64,000 nt of DNA. Source: Neocallimastix lanati (nom. inval.). Lineage: Eukaryota; Neocallimastigomycota; Neocallimastigomycetes; Neocallimastigales; Neocallimastigaceae. The stretch spans positions 1,610,001-1,674,000 of the forward strand of contig JACVTC010000018.1 in the NCBI GenBank assembly GCA_016946835.1. Direction: 5' to 3'. The notes beneath the pieces were generated by a model that was not told where the DNA came from, made no database searches, and saw only the letters and a program-made list of their open reading frames with translations. Both the position numbers and the translations under genes were made by a program. Below, piece by piece: positions 25,070 to 36,629 of the stretch (positions are counted from its first letter, which is position 1; every line of letters begins with the position of its first letter).

Positions 25070-26120
25070 TAAAAAAATTTAATTTAAATGTTGTCCAATA
25101 AAAATAAATAAAAATATATTATAATATATATTATTTTATATTTAAATAACTTAAAATTTATTAAATTTAAAAACTTTTTTAAAAAATAAAAAAAATATTT
25201 TTAAAAAGTCAAAAAAGAATTTTTTTTTTTTTCTTTTACTAATATCAACTTTTCTTTTTTTTATACATATATAATTTATGAAAAAAAAGAAACTAAATAC
25301 TTAGTAAAAATAAAATATTAATTTAAAATATAATATTACTTTTGTATTGGTAATGAATTTGAATATTTACTTAAGCATTGTGCTTTTCCTGATTGTATAG
25401 ATGATATTGAAGTTATTAATGAAAGTGAATACTAAGTTGGTAAAAAAATAAAAAACATGAATGATTATAATTCAAATGGAGGAAAAGTAAGGATTGGAAA
25501 CATTTAAAACAACAAATTGTAAAGCTTTTTTTGAAGTTCCATTAATTATTTCACCATATTATTAAAACAATGAAACTAATGTAAAGAAATTTACTTTCGT
25601 AGAACTTGAAAAATCTGTTTGCTTAAAATTATCTCTTTCATATATACTTAATAAAAATGGATAATATATATATTCAATATCGTAATTTTATGGCTCAGAA
25701 GAAGAATTTGAATTAACAAAAAAAAGGACAGAGATAAAGATAAAATATTCACAGCTAATTGTAAATCCAGACACTATACTGAAGGTTTTTATTGAAATAT
25801 ATGAATTTTCAAATTTATATATAAAATTGGGTATTTCTTTATTTCCTGAAAAAAAAAAAAAAGAATCATCCCTTAAAGCTTTAATAGGATATTTTAAATC
25901 CAAAGAATATATATCATTATATGAAACTAGTAACGCTATTAGTAATGTAAAGGTTGAAATCAGTATTATTATTATCTTATTAGGTGTATTATTATTATCA
26001 TTATAAAATTAAGTAAAAAAATAATAATAATAATAAATAAATAGTAATAAATTAAATCATGAATATATACAAATATTAATAAAAAAAAGAGAGTATTGAT
26101 ACAACAAAATAAAGATAAAT
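25070..26120 (+). pseudogene. Decayed tandem copy of the secreted Cys-rich protein gene
   Basis: From the CCAAT block to the 3' flank this region parallels 22100-23230. Matching protein pieces appear in order: GNEFEYLLKHCAFPDCIDDI near 25350, NMNDYNS near 25455, DKDKIFTANCKS near 25735, and ETSNAISNVKVEISIIIILL near 25925-25985, followed by the same tail anchor. The 3' flank GTATTGATACAACAAAATAAA is shared too. At least five stops or frame changes separate the pieces and the signal peptide is gone, so this is a dead paralogue. It shows that the locus arose by tandem duplication of about 1.1 kb. Confidence 0.85.
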
Positions 26121-26199
26121 AAATAAATAAATAAATAAAACAAAATAAAAATTAATATAAATGTAGCAATAATTATTTATATTTATTATTTATTTTATG

Positions 26200-26760
26200 C
26201 TATTAAACAACTCCTCCCCCTCAAATCTAACTTTGTTTGAGTTAAAGTTTGATTCGTTTACTATATTATTGTAATTTCATATATTCTAATAAGTAAATTA
26301 TTTCTGAAATTATTCATTGATTTGTTATTTATATTTTTTGTGAATCCATCTGCTAGATTGTTTTCTGATTTTATATATATTTTAACTTCTATTATACTTT
26401 TACTTATTAGGCCCCTTTTGTGATAATTACTTGATAATCAATATGTTTAGATTTTGTGTTTATTGATCGATTCTGACAATTATACATTGGAGCTTTGTTT
26501 TCGACATTTATGATCTATTAATTTTAATGTTAACATTTAACTCAATAAGATAATTTATACACCATGAGCTATGCTTTACACAATTACTAATATTAATATA
26601 TTCTGATTCCGCTGTAGAGGTTGCAACAATATGAAGTAATTTTGAATATCAACTTGTAGGTAAATCTTCAATCATTATTATGAAGCTAGAGGTTGATTTT
26701 TTCCTTTTTTCATCTAATCAGCATTGACAAAAACCTTCGAATAATAATTTCCCTTGCAGT
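26200..26760 (-). mobile_element. Ty1/copia fossil: RNase H end and LTR junction
   Basis: Read on the minus strand, about 26640-26420 gives copia RNase H text (STAESEYI, then NRSINTKSKHIDYQVI) and about 26400-26290 gives the usual closing block (KSENNLADGFTKNINNKS). It is followed at about 26213 by a purine-rich GAGGGGGAG and then TGTT, which looks like a polypurine tract and LTR start. It is a broken 3' fragment with several breaks, old. Confidence 0.75.
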
Positions 26761-26954
26761 CCAAAAAAAAAAAAAAAAAAAAAAATTTTTTTGAAGGTAT
26801 TTTTATTTTAGGGTTGGTGAGAAAATGTTTGAATGGTCGGTACCAAAACATTGTGACTAATCTGGCTTTTCCTTTAGTTATATTTCCGTCATCCTCTTGC
26901 TTTTATTTGAAGACCTCTTTACATGATTATTGGGTTATAAAATTAATTATTTCA
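26761..26954. other. Unassigned stretch
   Basis: Follows an A tract (26762-26783). It is somewhat less AT-rich (GGTTGGTGAGAAAATG, GGTCGGTACC) but no protein or repeat could be assigned. Confidence 0.3.
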
Positions 26955-27120
26955 TGTTTTATTAATTATAAGTATAATTAATATTTAGAAATCAAGCCAC
27001 ATATTAAGAATATTATAAAATCATTAGATTTAAATTTGATTTATGACATTAATTTATGTTTGAATAATAAAAATTAAATTATATTAATTAAGGTTTGAAT
27101 ATTTCATTTTATATCAATTT
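26955..27120. repeat. Dispersed direct repeat, copy 1
   Basis: Matches 35547-35712 in the same orientation over about 165 bp at roughly 80 percent by eye; shared words include AATCATTAGATT, TTTGATTTATG and TTATGTTTGAATAATAAAAA. It has no coding content and could be a piece of an LTR or a non-autonomous element. Confidence 0.65.
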
Positions 27121-27716
27121 ATATTTATATTTATTAAACAAAAATAAACTTTTTTGTAATACGTTTATTATTTAATTTTATTACAATTTGTAAATATAAA
27201 TTTATAAATTTATTCCATTTTTTATTACTTTTAATTTAAAAATAAGATCAACATTTTTTATTTACTTAAAACATAAAATAAAAAAAAAAAAAAAAAAAAC
27301 CTTCAATTAATAATAAAAAATAAAAAATAAAAAAAATTAAAAAAAAAAAAAATCTTAAAGTAATAATTAAAAATAACGAAAATAAAAAAAAAGAAAAAAA
27401 AAATCATAAAGTAATAAAAAAAATAAAGACAATAAAATAACCCTTAATTAATAATAAAAAATAAAAAAAAAAAATAAAATATTTTTTTTCTTTTCTAAAA
27501 TATATATTGTATTATAGATTTATTAATTATACAAATTTATATTTATATATTTTATAAAATATTCTTTTTTATTTAATATTTTAAAAATTATGAAATTATA
27601 AAAAATGAAAGTCTTTGAAACTCATTAAATCTTACTCATTAAATCTTAAAAATAAATTTCTTTTATTTTAAATTAATACTAATTTCATTTTATAATTATA
27701 CTTTATTATTTTTATT

Positions 27717-27758
<42 letters not shown>

Positions 27759-27769
27759 TTATTTTTATT

Positions 27770-27829
<60 letters not shown>

Positions 27830-28350
27830 TATTATTTTTTTAGTTTCGCTTTTACTTTTATTTTAATTTTTTTTTTTTTTTTATTTTTCATTTTAATTTT
27901 TAATTTAATTTTTATTTATATTTATATTTATATTTTATTTTTATTTCTTATATTTCTTTCATTTTTTTTTATTTTCAATTTACTTCCATCTTATTTAATT
28001 ATTTATTTTATATTTTATTTTTATTATTACTTTTTTTTTTATCTATTTTTTAATCATTAATAAATTATTGTTATGTTATGATTTAAAAACATTTAAAATA
28101 GCTAAAAATAAAATAATTATACTTATATATAAATAATTTAAATGTAATGGTTAATTATGTTAATTTTGACAATTATATATATATAAATTATTAAATTATA
28201 TTATTTTCATTTTTTAACAATAGTTTACACTAAAAAAAAAAAGTGTATATTTTATCATTATATATACTTTTTTTTTTTTTATTTTTTAAACATTAAAATC
28301 TTAAATAAATATATTTTAAAATGATATTTACTTTTCTTTTTAATAATTAT
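27121..28350. other. AT desert with very long T tracts
   Basis: Contains T tracts of about 35-50 nt (27721-27755, 27775-27827) and poly-A runs near 27280. No gene is recognised. The tracts may be unstable or mis-assembled. Confidence 0.6.
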
Positions 28351-28354
28351 TTTT

Positions 28355-28453
28355 TTATTTGTTTCTTTTGACACATTTATATATAATTGTTCCGATTGAT
28401 ATTAGAATACAAATAATTCCGAGAATGAGAGTAACAATAGTACTTCCTGCCAT
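28355..28453 (-). CDS. Candidate 32-residue single-span membrane micropeptide
   Basis: An ATG at 28453 opens 32 codons ending in TAA at 28355. The peptide has a short polar N-terminus (MAGST), one membrane span (IVTLILGIICILISIGTIIY) and a basic tail (KCVKRNK), the usual plan of small single-span membrane proteins under the positive-inside rule. Its codons use C and G (GCA GGA, CTC, CTC, ATC, GTC) far more than the 90 percent AT flanks, which argues against chance. An A-rich leader sits just before the ATG. No family is recognised. It could be a lone exon of a longer gene, although no splice partner was seen. Confidence 0.4.
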   Translation of the reverse strand: MAGSTIVTLILGIICILISIGTIIYKCVKRNK

Positions 28454-28459
28454 TTTTTT

Positions 28460-30600
28460 TCTAAATTATAATATAATATTTAATTATTAATAATTCTTTA
28501 TAAAAATATATTTACTTATAAAATTTTTATAAATAATAATTACTTTTTTTTTTATATATATATATGTCAATAATATAATTAAAAATCTATTTTATTTAAT
28601 TAATATAATATTTATTATTTTTTATGTTTTTTATAATATTTATTAATAATTATAAAATAATAGAATTTATCTTGATTTTAAAGAGGTTATTTTTTTTATT
28701 CTTTAATTTTTAAACTAAAAATAAAATTAAAATAATAAAAAAAAAGAAAAAAAAATTTAAATATAATAAAAAAAAATTTAAATAAAATAAAAATAAATTT
28801 AAATAAAATAAAAATTAAATAAAATAAAATAAAAATTAAATATATAATTTAAAATAAATACAAGAAATAATATATTAATAATTTTATTGTAATATACATA
28901 TCTCATATTTATTTTTAAATAAAATAAAATATTCAAAAATAAACTATCCATTTAAAAAAATAAAAAATAAAAAATAATAAATAAAAAATAAAAAATAAAA
29001 AATAAAAAATAAAAAATAAAAAATAAACAATTCAGTTAAGATTATTAAATTATCAAATTAATTATTAAAATAAAATTCAAAAAAAAAAGAAAAGAAAATT
29101 ATTGATATATTATATATTATATATTATTTTATATCTTTCATATTTATTTATTTATTTTTTTTTTTTAATAATATTTTTAATAGATTTAATTGTTAATTAA
29201 AATCTTCAAACTTTAAAAATTATATATTTATATATTTTTTAAAATAAAAAAAAAAAATTAAAATAAAATCAAAATTAAATAATCGATCGAAGTTTTAGAA
29301 AATTCAAATTTAATTAATTAAACATATTATTAATTTGGTACAAATATTAATGGATTAATAATTAATTTAATTTAATATTTATTTTGTTTATTAATTTATG
29401 AAGTCATCTGATAAAGTAAAGAAGTTCAGGTTCGGTTCTTTTTAAATGTGGGGGATATAATTTATATGTTTTATAAAAAATAATTTTTATTTAAATTTTA
29501 TTTATTTAGAAGAATTACATTTACTTATCATTATTAAAAATGAAAACTAACATTTATTCTTAACATTTAATATTTATTTTCATATTTTGATCTCAAGAAT
29601 TACACTAATCTACTATTTCTTATTCTTGGACAAAGAAATAAAACTATTTCAAAGTATTTTTCTCTTTTATAATTATTTACTATAATAAAGTTTTCCTATA
29701 TTAAATTATAAATATTAATTTAATAATAAAAATACATAAATTAATTTTTAATATAAATACTATAAAAACTAGATTAATACATAAATTTATGCTTCTTTTT
29801 AAAATTTTTTTTTCTATAAACTTTTTTTTTTCTATGAAGTTGATATAGAATACAAATAAAAACTTTAATTAATATAAAAATTGATTTATTATAAACATAT
29901 AAATACATAAATATATTATAAAATTTATGTTAATTGCAAATTGATAAACTATTGTTATTTTGGCTAATGAAAATCATTAGAATATAGAGAAATATGAAAA
30001 TAATTGTGTATTATTAAAAATTTATTATATTAAATAACTTTTTATTTTACTACTAATATTGATTATAACTTTATTTTTTATTATAGGATAATTTTATTAT
30101 AAATTAGTAAAAGTATAAATTATTTTTTTTATATTATGAAATTGTGAAGTTAATAATTTGATTATGATTAATAAATAAATAAAAATAAACATTAAAAAAT
30201 ATATAATCCCTTCTCCCAAAAAGTTAAGAGTGGGATCGAGTTATATCAAAGTAAAACTTTTGATATATATAAAATTGTATTTAATTTTTTTTTTTTTTTA
30301 CCTGATTTATTCTTTTTGTATTTAATTACTCATATATTTAATAATTTTAGATATAACATTTTAAAGTTAGCATAGTAAAATTATATTTTTTATAATTTGT
30401 ATAAAATAAAATTATTTAAAATACAAATACATGATAGAATATCTATTTAATTTAAACAATTTATTACTGTTCAATAGTAATAATTTTAAACAAATATATT
30501 TTTTAACTTATTAAATAAAAATATAATTTTATAATATACATTTTTTTGATTATTTCTAATTAAATATTAATTTATTATATGTTTATTATATAATAATTTA
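28460..30600. other. AT desert
   Basis: AT-rich with AAATA tandem units at 28960-29025. Near 29400-29455 a short mixed segment (GATAAAGTAAAGAAGTTCAGG) weakly resembles 35750-35770. No gene is recognised. Confidence 0.5.
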
Positions 30601-30619
30601 TTATACATTAATGTTTTAA

Positions 30620-30845
30620 AGTGCTCAAGAATGCCGAAAAATTGAGCCAAAGTCGAATGTGGTTTATTTCTCAATGTGTTATATAAATACTTAAAAATAA
30701 AGCCATACATTTTTAAGATATTCTAGACAATCATAAATAAATATATAAAAAAGAATATTTATTATTTAATTAATTATTAAAAAAATAAGCCACATACAAA
30801 AATACGCCACATTGCGAAATGACAATTGCGAAATGCATTATTATC
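30620..30845. mobile_element. MITE-like palindromic element next to lysozyme relic
   Basis: The left arm (AAAGTCGAATGTGGTTTATT with GCCGAAAAATTGAG before it) pairs with the right arm read in reverse complement (GTCATTTCGCAATGTGGCGT). About 130 bp of AT-rich DNA lie between them. The right arm shares the CATTTCGCAA style of the element at 16.3 kb. The right boundary lies a few tens of bases before the first lysozyme-like codons at about 30870, so insertion may have removed or separated the lysozyme gene's 5' part. Confidence 0.4.
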
Positions 30846-30869
30846 CTCCCAAAACCAACCTTCTGAAAG

Positions 30870-31595
30870 TTTGAAAATTGAAATTCCAAAATTATGTAAA
30901 GAAGTATAGGCCTAAAGTTGAATGGTTGAATTATAATTATAATTAGACTCAAAATGAATATGATGCATTACACAGTTTTGCTTACAATATTGGAAGCCTA
31001 AACAAATTAATAGATAACGATAATAGAAGTAAATCGGAGATTTTCAAATCTTTATTAGAATACAATAATGCAAATATAAATGGTAAATATGTAACTCTTC
31101 ATGGATTAGTAAAAAGAAGAGCAGCTGAGGCTGCATTATTTACAGTTTGTGATTATTCAACATTTGTCAATGATAAAAGAGTATATTACAAAATTAATAA
31201 TGAATTCTACATCAATAAATTACGAGAGATTGGTGTTATTAATGAGTCTAATACAAAACCTAACACAACTACTTCTAATTCACCTACTTGTTATGATGGA
31301 AATTTAACTGGTGAATGTATAAATGACGATCTATGTGACAAAGAAACTAGTTTCATAATACCTGGATTATGCTTGAAATAACCTAAAGAAATTAAATGTA
31401 GTTTTCCAAAGAATATATTCATTGATAATTATGAAAACAATGGTATTTTTATTCCTACAGAACAATGCGATGAAAACACAAATACTATTGTACCAGATTT
31501 ATGCAAAAGGAAGTGATAATATTAAATGCTGTATCCCAAAGCCAATATCAACAAACGATATTGATGATGACCCCTTTGAAAAGGCTCCATTGTTA
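30870..31595 (+). pseudogene. GH24 (phage-type) lysozyme relic with fungal Cys-rich C-terminal domains
   Basis: The frame at about 30885-31260 gives the second half of a GH24 muramidase: YVKKYRPKVEWLN, then TQNEYDALHSFAYNIGS, and the hallmark GLVKRRAAEAALF. A Thr/Ser/Asn linker follows, and then two degenerate copies of a Cys-rich module (GECINDDLCD then GLCLK and IKCSFPK; later PTEQCDE, LCK and IKCCIPK) of the type that ends CCIP/CCV in fungal lysozymes and peptidases. The N-terminal catalytic Glu and the TIGYGH block are absent. There is an in-frame stop in the C-terminal part near 31378 and a frame change near 31515. The family hydrolyses peptidoglycan. In a rumen fungus the gene was probably acquired from bacteria or phage, which is inference. 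Confidence 0.7.
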
Positions 31596-31599
31596 TAGT

Positions 31600-31925
31600 G
31601 ATGACGTTGTTTCATCACATATAAATTTATTTTATACAAATATATACAAATATTCTACTACGAAATGTTAAAACTCCGACTTACATTACAAGAGGTGATA
31701 GACTCCTCATTTTAACACTTATATTATAATGCATAATAGCCTATCTATTGGTAAAGAATTCCAATTAACTGACCTTTATGTTTATGATAAATTTTATTCA
31801 TAACTATTATTATAACTTCAATTTAATTCTTGAATAGTTTATGAATTTTATTTATTACCATTCATTCCATTTAGTTTTATATTCATTTTCAAATCTATAC
31901 ATTTATTTCTAAACATTTAGATTTG
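31600..31925. other. Unassigned stretch
   Basis: Lies between the lysozyme relic and the copia fragment. It holds moderately mixed sequence at 31600-31760 without a recognisable frame. Confidence 0.3.
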
Positions 31926-31929
31926 AGAG

Positions 31930-32640
31930 TTTAAATTAAAACCTAAAAATATGCCCTTCTTACCATTTGGTTCAAACTTTCTTTTTGTTTTGTGAGAAGT
32001 TCTTATAATAAGCTATACATCCGAATGTTTTGACATATTTTAAATTTACTTTTGAATTAAAGAAAACTTCATTTGGAATACGATTGGCAATTCCTTTATG
32101 CGGAATAATATTATATAGGTATATAGCATACATTACAACAAAATCCCAGAATCTTATATTTAACTTACTCCAAATTAAAATAGTTTTAGCACAATCTATA
32201 ATTTTATAGTTAAACCTTTTACTTTTTTATTTTTATATTCCTTACCATTATCAGTTTTGAAGTATTTGACTTTATACTGAAAATTATTTTTTATGTATTT
32301 CAAATATTGGATTGTTGTTTTTGGAACTTCAACTTTATCTTGTAATTTATATACCCAAGCTTTTCTTGAAAAATTCATCTATGAATGTAAGTATTTATTT
32401 TTTACCAAGTACAGATTTCTTAATAGGTACTATTGAATCAGAATGAATAGTTTCCAAAATATTGAATGCAGTAGGAGGTTTACCGTTATGAGGTCTTCTT
32501 TTAAGTTTTGAAACTTTACAGTTTAAGCATTCGCTATTTTTAATATTATGTAGTTCTAAGTATTTAATCAGGCCATCATTGTAGTAATGTCCTAGACCGC
32601 GATATATTGTTGAATATACACAAGTTTATAAATAAATTAT
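31930..32640 (-). mobile_element. Ty1/copia fossil: integrase fragment
   Basis: On the minus strand, about 32610-32530 gives the zinc-region part (NIKNSECLNCKVSKLKR), 32500-32400 gives the start of the core, and 32340-32200 gives core text with KVKYFKTDNGKEYKN, the usual copia integrase catalytic block. An isolated internal fragment with several breaks; old. Confidence 0.75.
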
Positions 32641-33060
32641 TACTGTTGTAATATAATTTCATTTATTAAAAAATATTTTAATTAAATATTTAAATAAATA
32701 TATTATATATAATATGATTTAAAATTTTTTAAATAAATTTTTATTTTATAATTTTTTAAAGAAAAAAAATTTTTTTATTATTTATTATTAATATTAAGTT
32801 ATTAATTTAATTTATCTTATTCTATTTTTTTTAATTATAAAGTGCTTTTAAGAAAATATTTTATTTTTTATATATATATTTTTTGTTTTTACTGCCGTAA
32901 TTATTACAAACTTTATTTTTTTTTATTAAAAAAAAATACCATTAATAAAAAAAAAATATTATTAATGTCCAATAAAAACATAATAATATTTTAAATAGTA
33001 ATGTGAAATAAAAAGTAATATTCAAAATAAAACTGTATAAGTAAATTAAGAAAAAAAAAT
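32641..33060. other. AT-rich stretch
   Basis: No gene is recognised. It contains TGTCCAATAAAAAC near 32967, which resembles the CCAAT blocks near 22.13 and 25.09 kb, but no gene follows it here. Confidence 0.4.
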
Positions 33061-33069
33061 TAATAGGTA

Positions 33070-34700
33070 ATGAGGCTCACCTCCAGATGATAAAATTTCT
33101 GTTAAAGGAAATTCCTATTCCTGAGTTAGAGTTTGAGTTAACTAATTTGATAGAAATTATGGTCTTCTCCTTTAGAGAGATATTGGCTCTGATAGCCTGT
33201 CTTACTCCATTTTTAGTGCTGATGTTCCTGATTAGTTTACGCTTATACCGTCGGAATAGCAACTCTTATTGAGTACAATCCCTAGGCATAATTTCTATAA
33301 AGAGACCCGCTGACCAGATCTCACCAAAAATGGCGTTTTAGAATAATTACCATAAATGTTTTAGTTATTAAACAAAATATCCCATTCCTTTTTAATAATT
33401 TAAATTAATGTTGTTTGCATCTCTTCCACCGAAAAGGAAGTTATATAATCGATACCATGTCACATATATATTTACACATTCATTATTCAGAAAATTACTA
33501 ATTTTGTCACGTTTTTCACTAGATTATTAATAACGGTATTTATTATTTTCATTATCATTAATATTAATAATCCTATTTTAACTATCAATATTATTACTAT
33601 TATCAACAACACTATTGCTATTGCTATAATTATTATTATTAATATTATACTCTTCGTTATTACTATTAGAATAAGTACTTAATTCTATTTTATTCATATC
33701 TGTGACGACAGTGTTTACATTACTATTTAATAATGGACAATATCTAGAAATAATAAAATATTTTTTCATAAAAAATTTCAATAACCATAAAATATCTCAT
33801 TCGATATTCATAGAATAGATAACATTTAAAAAACCAATGTTCCAATCAAGGGGAACTATTTTCTCTATAACAACAAGGACACTGTTCTGGACAGTTATCG
33901 TCAACCATACTGGCGGCGTTGGCAACACTTGAATTAATATTTATATCCACATCTGGCACGAAGTACTCATCTAAAAACCAAGGCTATATTTAGGATACTT
34001 AAAATTGAACTTTAAGTAGTCTCTAGTTTTTTTTTTTTATTCAAATTCATTTTTCTTAGAAGCATTTATATTGAATAATTTTCCTTTTATTTTTCATTCC
34101 TAGTTAAAGTTTATAATTGCCTTTTGGGAATTAAAAAATTTTATCTAATTTGTCAGCTAAAGTTTACTTTCGTTATCTCATGTATGACGTCTATAACTTA
34201 TTATTTCTCTAAGTAACACAAAAATAATACATTTGGAATTTTTTTTTTTTTAAAACATCTTACCTAAATAATTGAACATTTTGGCCGATAGGGGAGGAAT
34301 GTTAAGGTCTTTAGAAACACAATAAAGGGATGTAAACATATTCATATTTGAAAAAAATTCCTCATTTCAATATAATCCTTTATTAACCAGTGGCTGTGTA
34401 GTTCTCGTTCTTCCTTTGTTAAATACTAAACTTGGCTTATTACTATGTCAAAAAAATAAAATTTTGTTTATGAGAAATAGGTAGATGAGGATTCTTAAGA
34501 ATTCCTTTAATGGAGTATAGTGCTTTTTAATTATATTATTTATTTGTTATATGATAGATTTCAGTCCTAAAATCAATTGAAAAACGGTACACCTAGGTAG
34601 GTATAGCAATTTGTTTCAGATAATTCTTGTCTTGAAAGATAAAAGGAAAGATCATTATTATTAAGAAATTTGGAAACTTCCTCTCATACTACTTAAACTT
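33070..34700 (-). mobile_element. LINE copy 2 (non-LTR retrotransposon, 3' part, decayed)
   Basis: Read on the minus strand, it parallels the C-terminal two thirds of the LINE at 60.1-62.4 kb: NCYTYLGVPF near 34610, VSKDLNIPPLSAKM near 34300, SSVANAASMVDDNCPEQCPC at 33930-33871 (the Cys-rich module), an Asn/Ser-rich linker near 33650, YNFLFGGRDAN near 33440, and the end LLFRRYKRKL then GVRQAIRANI at 33262-33155. Frames shift several times and stops are frequent. The 5' part is missing, as is usual for LINE insertions that abort reverse transcription. Confidence 0.8.
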
Positions 34701-35135
34701 TCTTATTTACTGATACCAAATCATATTTCATTATTCATAAGTTTAAGACATTTTATATTTATCCCACTCTAACAAATATTTTTTTTGGTAACAAAAATGA
34801 TATATCTGTGATGGTTTTATTGAAATAAACTAAGAATGATTTATGATGAGATATAAAAGGATAATCAACAAAAAATACACTTTATATTTTATCCAGCATA
34901 CTTGAGTTGACTAATGCATGATTAATAACTGATAAATATTTAACCCTAGTAATCACCAGTAATCATTAATAAATATTTTTGATTCAAATCAATAAATAGT
35001 TGTATTCGTCATAAATAATTCTATTTTATATTATTAACTTAAAATTAATACAATTTATTTTCCAATTTTCAATCTTTTTTTATGAGCTTCTTTTTCTTTA
35101 TTGACTTATTTTGAAAATATAAATATAAATAGTAG
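34701..35135. other. Unassigned stretch upstream of LINE copy 2
   Basis: Mixed composition to about 34960, possibly more decayed LINE sequence, then AT-rich. No gene is recognised. Confidence 0.3.
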
Positions 35136-35137
35136 AG

Positions 35138-35138
35138 A

Positions 35139-35223
<85 letters not shown>

Positions 35224-35226
35224 GTA
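35138..35226. repeat. (AAT)n microsatellite
   Basis: About 28 uninterrupted AAT/TAA units. It would read as poly-isoleucine on the plus strand, which is not a credible protein. Confidence 0.95.
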
Positions 35227-35546
35227 ATAAGTATGATATTAAATATTTTTATGATAAATACCTTGGTTCGAGAAATTATTGTTGGGATTAATTTATTAAA
35301 TTTATTAAAGTATTATTAAATTATTTATTTAAATTTATTATTATGATTACATATACTTACTCAAGTAAAAATAATTATACATGATTATAAATTTAAAAAC
35401 TATCTAACAACTTTCTTACACAATTCTCTTAATTAAGAGGAAATGCTTTATTTTTATGTTATTTGATTATAATTATCTATTTAATTAGTTGATCATAAAA
35501 AATATAAAAATAATAAGAATTAAAACATTGATTTATGTTATAAAAT

Positions 35547-35712
35547 TTGTTATTAATTATAAGAATAATTAAATATTAGTATTCAAACCATACATTAAGA
35601 ACATTGTATAATCATTAGATTGAAATTTGATTTATGGCATTTATTTATGTTTGAATAATAAAAATTATTTTTTTATTTATTAAAGTTTGAATTTCATTTA
35701 ATATCATTGTTA
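35547..35712. repeat. Dispersed direct repeat, copy 2
   Basis: Counterpart of 26955-27120, same orientation, about 80 percent similar by eye. It lies about 1 kb before gypsy fossil B, so it may be a piece of that element's terminal repeat or an unrelated non-autonomous element. Confidence 0.65.
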
Positions 35713-35781
35713 ATAATAAAATATTACTGATTCATAATATATTACTGATAAAGTACACTCAGGTTAGGCCATTTCTGACTA

Positions 35782-35955
35782 CTTATTCTGGTTAATCCAA
35801 CCACTTTTTCTTGCCACTTATGATAATCTTTTCTGGTAAATTCAACCACTTTTTCCGGCCACTCCTGATACTTATTCTAGGCAATCTAACCACTTTTTCC
35901 GGCCACTCCCAAAACTTATTCTGTTCTATTCAACTACTTTATCCGAACATATTTC
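35782..35955. repeat. 44-bp minisatellite, four copies
   Basis: Four diverged units start at about 35782, 35828, 35871 and 35915, each with CTTATTCTGG-like text, then CCAACCACTTTTTC and CGGCCACTC. The period is 43-46 bp. The composition is far less AT-rich than the flanks. It sits upstream of gypsy fossil B and could belong to its leader. Confidence 0.85.
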
Positions 35956-36629
35956 CTATCGAATTTTGGATTAATAGTAATTATTTTTTTTTAATTAATG
36001 AACTATATATATATTATAAATAATCGTCTTCTTTCTCGTGGTAGGTTAAACTACTAAACATAATACTTGAATATAAGGTATCTTTGAAATCGAGGAAGAT
36101 AATCAGTTAGTCTCTTTCCGCTAATTAAGTTAGTGATTATAATGATATCAGCTCCGTTACTTCCTTCTATTAATTTATAATTAATATTAACATTCGACCT
36201 TACTTTTTTACTGTTCAAGAGCTACCGGAACATATCGTTTAATTATAAAACAATTTATAGACTTGATGATTTAACATTCTATTATTCTATTAATTGGTTT
36301 ATATAGAAAAATAATAATTAATAAAATAATTAATATTAATTAAAAATTAAATCCGAAAAAATGAAAATATTAGAAATTATAGTCTTTTACTTTTAACTAA
36401 TTCTTATACATTGTAAATTATTCCTAGCAGTAATCAAGTTACTTTTCCTCAATATGGAACTATTAATTATTCTAACTAAATTTAAGGAACCTTTACAATA
36501 AATATTTCTATTAATAATTTAAAATCTCTAATTAAAATAAGAACATTTCCATGACTATTCAAATCAATAACTATAACTATTATCTTAATAACTCTTTATA
36601 AATTCTTTTAATAATTCTTTTATAAATCC

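Noticed and set aside
35101-35319. 72-codon plus-strand frame with poly-isoleucine
   Set aside because: It is only the reading of an AAT microsatellite.
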